A stretch of DNA of 15,833 nt from CAZJLN01 sp964540765 (GTDB lineage: Bacteria > Chloroflexota > Anaerolineae > Anaerolineales > Anaerolineaceae). The position numbers and the translations under genes were made by a program. Positions 13,956-15,833 of this stretch are shown piece by piece; position 1 is the first letter of the stretch, and each line of letters opens with the position of its first letter. Location: NCBI GenBank assembly GCA_964540765.1, contig CAZINW010000047.1, positions 1 to 15,833 of the forward strand, read 5' to 3'. The notes beneath the pieces were generated by a model, which saw only the letters and a list, made by a program, of their open reading frames with translations, did not search any database and was not told the origin of the DNA.

Positions 13956-15590
13956 ATGACAGACTCAACCCCTGAAAGTAAACCTGCCAACCCATTGAAC
14001 ATCAAACACCCCGCCTGGTTCCTTTTAATCCCCTTGGCGATCATGATGTTCTTCGACCAGATCATCTGGAAAAAGCAGTTCGGACTGCAATTCCTGATCC
14101 TGACACTGCTTGTCCTTGCCGGGGTCTTCATCCTGGTCATCATTGAGAAAAAACGCGTCCCCTGGCAGCCATTGCTTCTACTGTTCCCAATTCTCTTTGG
14201 TGCCGTGATGACTATTTTCCGCCAGGAAGCCTCAACCACCTTTGTCAACGTGGTCCTCACCCTGTGGGGTCTGGTGCTGTTGGCATTGACCCTGCTCAAC
14301 GGTCAATGGATGCTCTACCGGATGCGCGAAGTGCTGATGGGCTTTCTGCGGCTGATGCAAAGCGCCCTTGTTGACCCCATCCGCCTGGTGCTGCAGAACA
14401 GCAAAGCCAACGCGTCGCTCCCGCCCGCTGAGAAAAAAACGACAGCCGGCAAGGTCTGGCCTTATTTGCGTGGCGTGTTGATCGCCATCCCACTGCTGCT
14501 GGCACTGGGTGCCTTGCTGGCAAGTGCAGATCCCATCTTCGAAGAGCGTCTTGCCCACTTGTTTGACTGGTTGAAGTTTGAGAATTTTGGTGAGTTCGTT
14601 GTGCGTGTCATCTACATTCTCTTGCTTGCATACATCCTGGCGGGTGCCTACATCCTGGCACTGACGCACAGTGCGGAAAAGAAAGCCATCAACCCTGATC
14701 AGCCATTTTTCCCTCCTTTTCTCGGGCATGCGGAAGCGTTCACCGTGCTTCTGCTCGTCAACCTGCTTTTTGCCAGCTTCCTCATCGTACAATTCCAGTA
14801 CTTCTTTGCCGGTGAAGCCAACATCTCCCTTGAAGGCTTCACCTATGCTGAATATGCCCGGCGCGGCTTCTTTGAGCTCGTGGCAGTCACCCTCATCAGC
14901 CTGGGGCTTTTCTACCTGCTCAGCTTGTTCACCAAACGCAGCACCAAAAAAGAAAGGCGCATCTTTTCCATCCTGAGTGTGCTGCTCATCCTGCAGGTGG
15001 GGGTGATGCTGATTTCCGCATTCCAACGCCTCAGCCTGTATGAAGCCGCCTATGGCTTCACCCACCTGCGCACCATCACGCATGTCTTTATGGTCTGGCT
15101 GGGGGTGCTGCTGGCTGCCATGGCAGTCATGGAGATCTTCAGCCAGTTCCGCCGCCTTGCGTTTGCGCTCTTCCTGGTCTTTTTTGGTTTTACCCTCACC
15201 CTTAACACCCTCAATGTGGACCGCTTCATCGCAGAGCACAATATTGAACATGCCATCGCCGGCAATCCCCTGGATGCCAGTTTCCTGGTCTGGAATATGA
15301 GCGATGACGGCTGGCCCACCCTGTTTGAATACAGCCAGGCGAAGACAACACCTGGGGAGGTGAGGAATACGCTGGATGCCACCCTCGCCTGCGCCAATGC
15401 AACTCGCATTGACCGGGATGAGGAGTCACCTTTCTGGGCGTCCTATCATGTGTCTGGTGCAAAAGCTGATGCGCTCTTTGAAGAAAATGCAGCCACTCTA
15501 AATGATTACCCGTTCATTCAAAAAGAAGAGAGCATCTTTATCGAAGTGAACGGCGAAGAACTATGGTGCAAGTCCTCCGGGATGGATTGA
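13956..15590 (+). CDS. Polytopic membrane protein of the DUF4173 (DUF4153-like) type
   Basis: A 544-residue protein with about ten or eleven hydrophobic segments between residues 20 and 418 and a soluble C-terminal tail of about 125 residues. The stretch T-Y-A-E-Y-A-R-R-G-F-F-E-L-V-A-V (about 296-311) and N-V-D-R-F-I-A near the end of the membrane part are what I recall as DUF4173 signatures; function is unknown. A charged loop at about 148-165 and another at 327-335 (K-R-S-T-K-K-E-R-R) probably face the cytoplasm. ATG 13956 is preferred because AAAGGA stands 8 bases upstream; the ATG at 13947 overlaps that site. Upstream lies a small direct repeat, TTTGAGAG (about 13868-13884). The protein is divergent from degV and has no operon partner in the window. 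Confidence 0.8.
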   Translation: MTDSTPESKPANPLNIKHPAWFLLIPLAIMMFFDQIIWKKQFGLQFLILTLLVLAGVFILVIIEKKRVPWQPLLLLFPILFGAVMTIFRQEASTTFVNVVLTLWGLVLLALTLLNGQWMLYRMREVLMGFLRLMQSALVDPIRLVLQNSKANASLPPAEKKTTAGKVWPYLRGVLIAIPLLLALGALLASADPIFEERLAHLFDWLKFENFGEFVVRVIYILLLAYILAGAYILALTHSAEKKAINPDQPFFPPFLGHAEAFTVLLLVNLLFASFLIVQFQYFFAGEANISLEGFTYAEYARRGFFELVAVTLISLGLFYLLSLFTKRSTKKERRIFSILSVLLILQVGVMLISAFQRLSLYEAAYGFTHLRTITHVFMVWLGVLLAAMAVMEIFSQFRRLAFALFLVFFGFTLTLNTLNVDRFIAEHNIEHAIAGNPLDASFLVWNMSDDGWPTLFEYSQAKTTPGEVRNTLDATLACANATRIDRDEESPFWASYHVSGAKADALFEENAATLNDYPFIQKEESIFIEVNGEELWCKSSGMD

Positions 15591-15644
15591 TGCCAGGAGC
15601 TTCCTTCCAGTTATTGCGTCTCCGTAAGGGCAGGCTGGATTTGC

Positions 15645-15673
15645 TTGACAAGCCTTCACCTTGCGTGTAAAAT
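15645..15673 (+). promoter_or_regulatory. Promoter of tRNA-Phe
   Basis: A perfect -35 box TTGACA (15645-15650), a 17-base spacer and TAAAAT (15668-15673), one mismatch from consensus. Transcription would begin near 15680, about 23 bases before the mature tRNA. Confidence 0.8.
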
Positions 15674-15702
15674 CATGGAACATTGGCTCAGAACCAACCC
15701 AT

Positions 15703-15775
15703 GCCGAGTTAGCTCAGTTGGTAGAGCACGCGACTGAAAATCGCGGTGTCCACAGTCCGATTCTGTGACTCGGCA
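15703..15775 (+). tRNA. tRNA-Phe (anticodon GAA)
   Basis: A 73-base cloverleaf. The acceptor stem GCCGAGT/ACTCGGC is perfect with discriminator A. The D-arm is GCTC/GAGC with loop AGTTGGTA. The anticodon stem CGCGA/TCGCG encloses loop CTGAAAA with anticodon GAA at 34-36. The variable loop is GTGTC, as in many bacterial tRNA-Phe. The T-stem CACAG/CTGTG encloses TCCGATT, where position 55 is C instead of the near-universal T. The 3' CCA is not encoded and must be added by the CCA enzyme. The copy has its own promoter and terminator-like hairpin. Confidence 0.95.
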
Positions 15776-15785
15776 TCTGAGCAAA

Positions 15786-15822
15786 TACAAGAAACCACCT
15801 GTAATGCGGGTGGCTTTTTGTA
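15786..15822 (+). terminator. Terminator-like hairpin after tRNA-Phe
   Basis: TACAAGAAACCACC (15786-15799) pairs with GGTGGCTTTTTGTA (15809-15822) at 12 of 14 positions around a 9-base loop, with the GC core CCACC/GGTGG followed by CTTTTT. The A-run and T-run on the two arms mean it could work in both directions. It begins 11 bases after the tRNA. Confidence 0.75.
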
Positions 15823-15833
15823 TATCAGGTAGG

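Noticed and set aside
14232..15251. A 339-residue minus-strand frame rich in H, Q, E and K
   Set aside because: Composition typical of the antisense of a membrane protein; the plus strand encodes the DUF4173-type protein.

Overview
The window looks like a single stretch of bacterial chromosome of roughly balanced base composition, with ten protein-coding loci (one broken, one very small) and one tRNA. I suspect a Chloroflexota (Anaerolineae-like) genome. This is inference from three things: a large secreted S8 protease ending in an aromatic-Y-L-P-I-I-x-K tail, abundant short palindromic intergenic repeats, and the mix of housekeeping genes. No marker gene in the window settles it.

Layout from left to right: the tail of a palindromic repeat (1-37); mnmA on the minus strand (137-1195); a repeat-bearing gap; an SDR oxidoreductase with a near-consensus promoter overlapped by a 22-bp palindrome (1755-2637); a gene-poor gap with hairpins; a 48-residue candidate membrane protein (3204-3350); a broken PPOX-family flavin/F420 protein gene (3440-3857); a ZIP metal transporter (3963-4799); two repeat copies; a GH1 beta-glycosidase (5125-6456); and a repeat cluster with three tandem 20-bp units. 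The 4.6-kb S8 protease gene follows on the minus strand (6731-11320) with its own terminator. After it come a YdcF/ElyC-like membrane protein (11758-12558), another repeat copy, a DegV fatty-acid-binding protein on the minus strand (12858-13703), a DUF4173-type membrane protein (13956-15590), and tRNA-Phe with a clear promoter and a terminator-like hairpin.

The genes do not form an obvious operon. Most are separated by 100-600 bases, strands alternate, and several carry their own ribosome-binding sites and promoters. Functionally they cover tRNA modification, sugar hydrolysis, extracellular proteolysis, metal import, fatty-acid handling and cell-envelope functions. I see no CRISPR array, transposase, phage gene or defence system. 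The most interesting items are the S8 protease, in which two beta-sandwich modules each appear to be inserted inside another beta-sandwich; the palindrome on the SDR promoter; the hidden 48-residue membrane peptide; a dispersed repeat family with four copies; and a tRNA-Phe whose T-loop has C instead of T at position 55.
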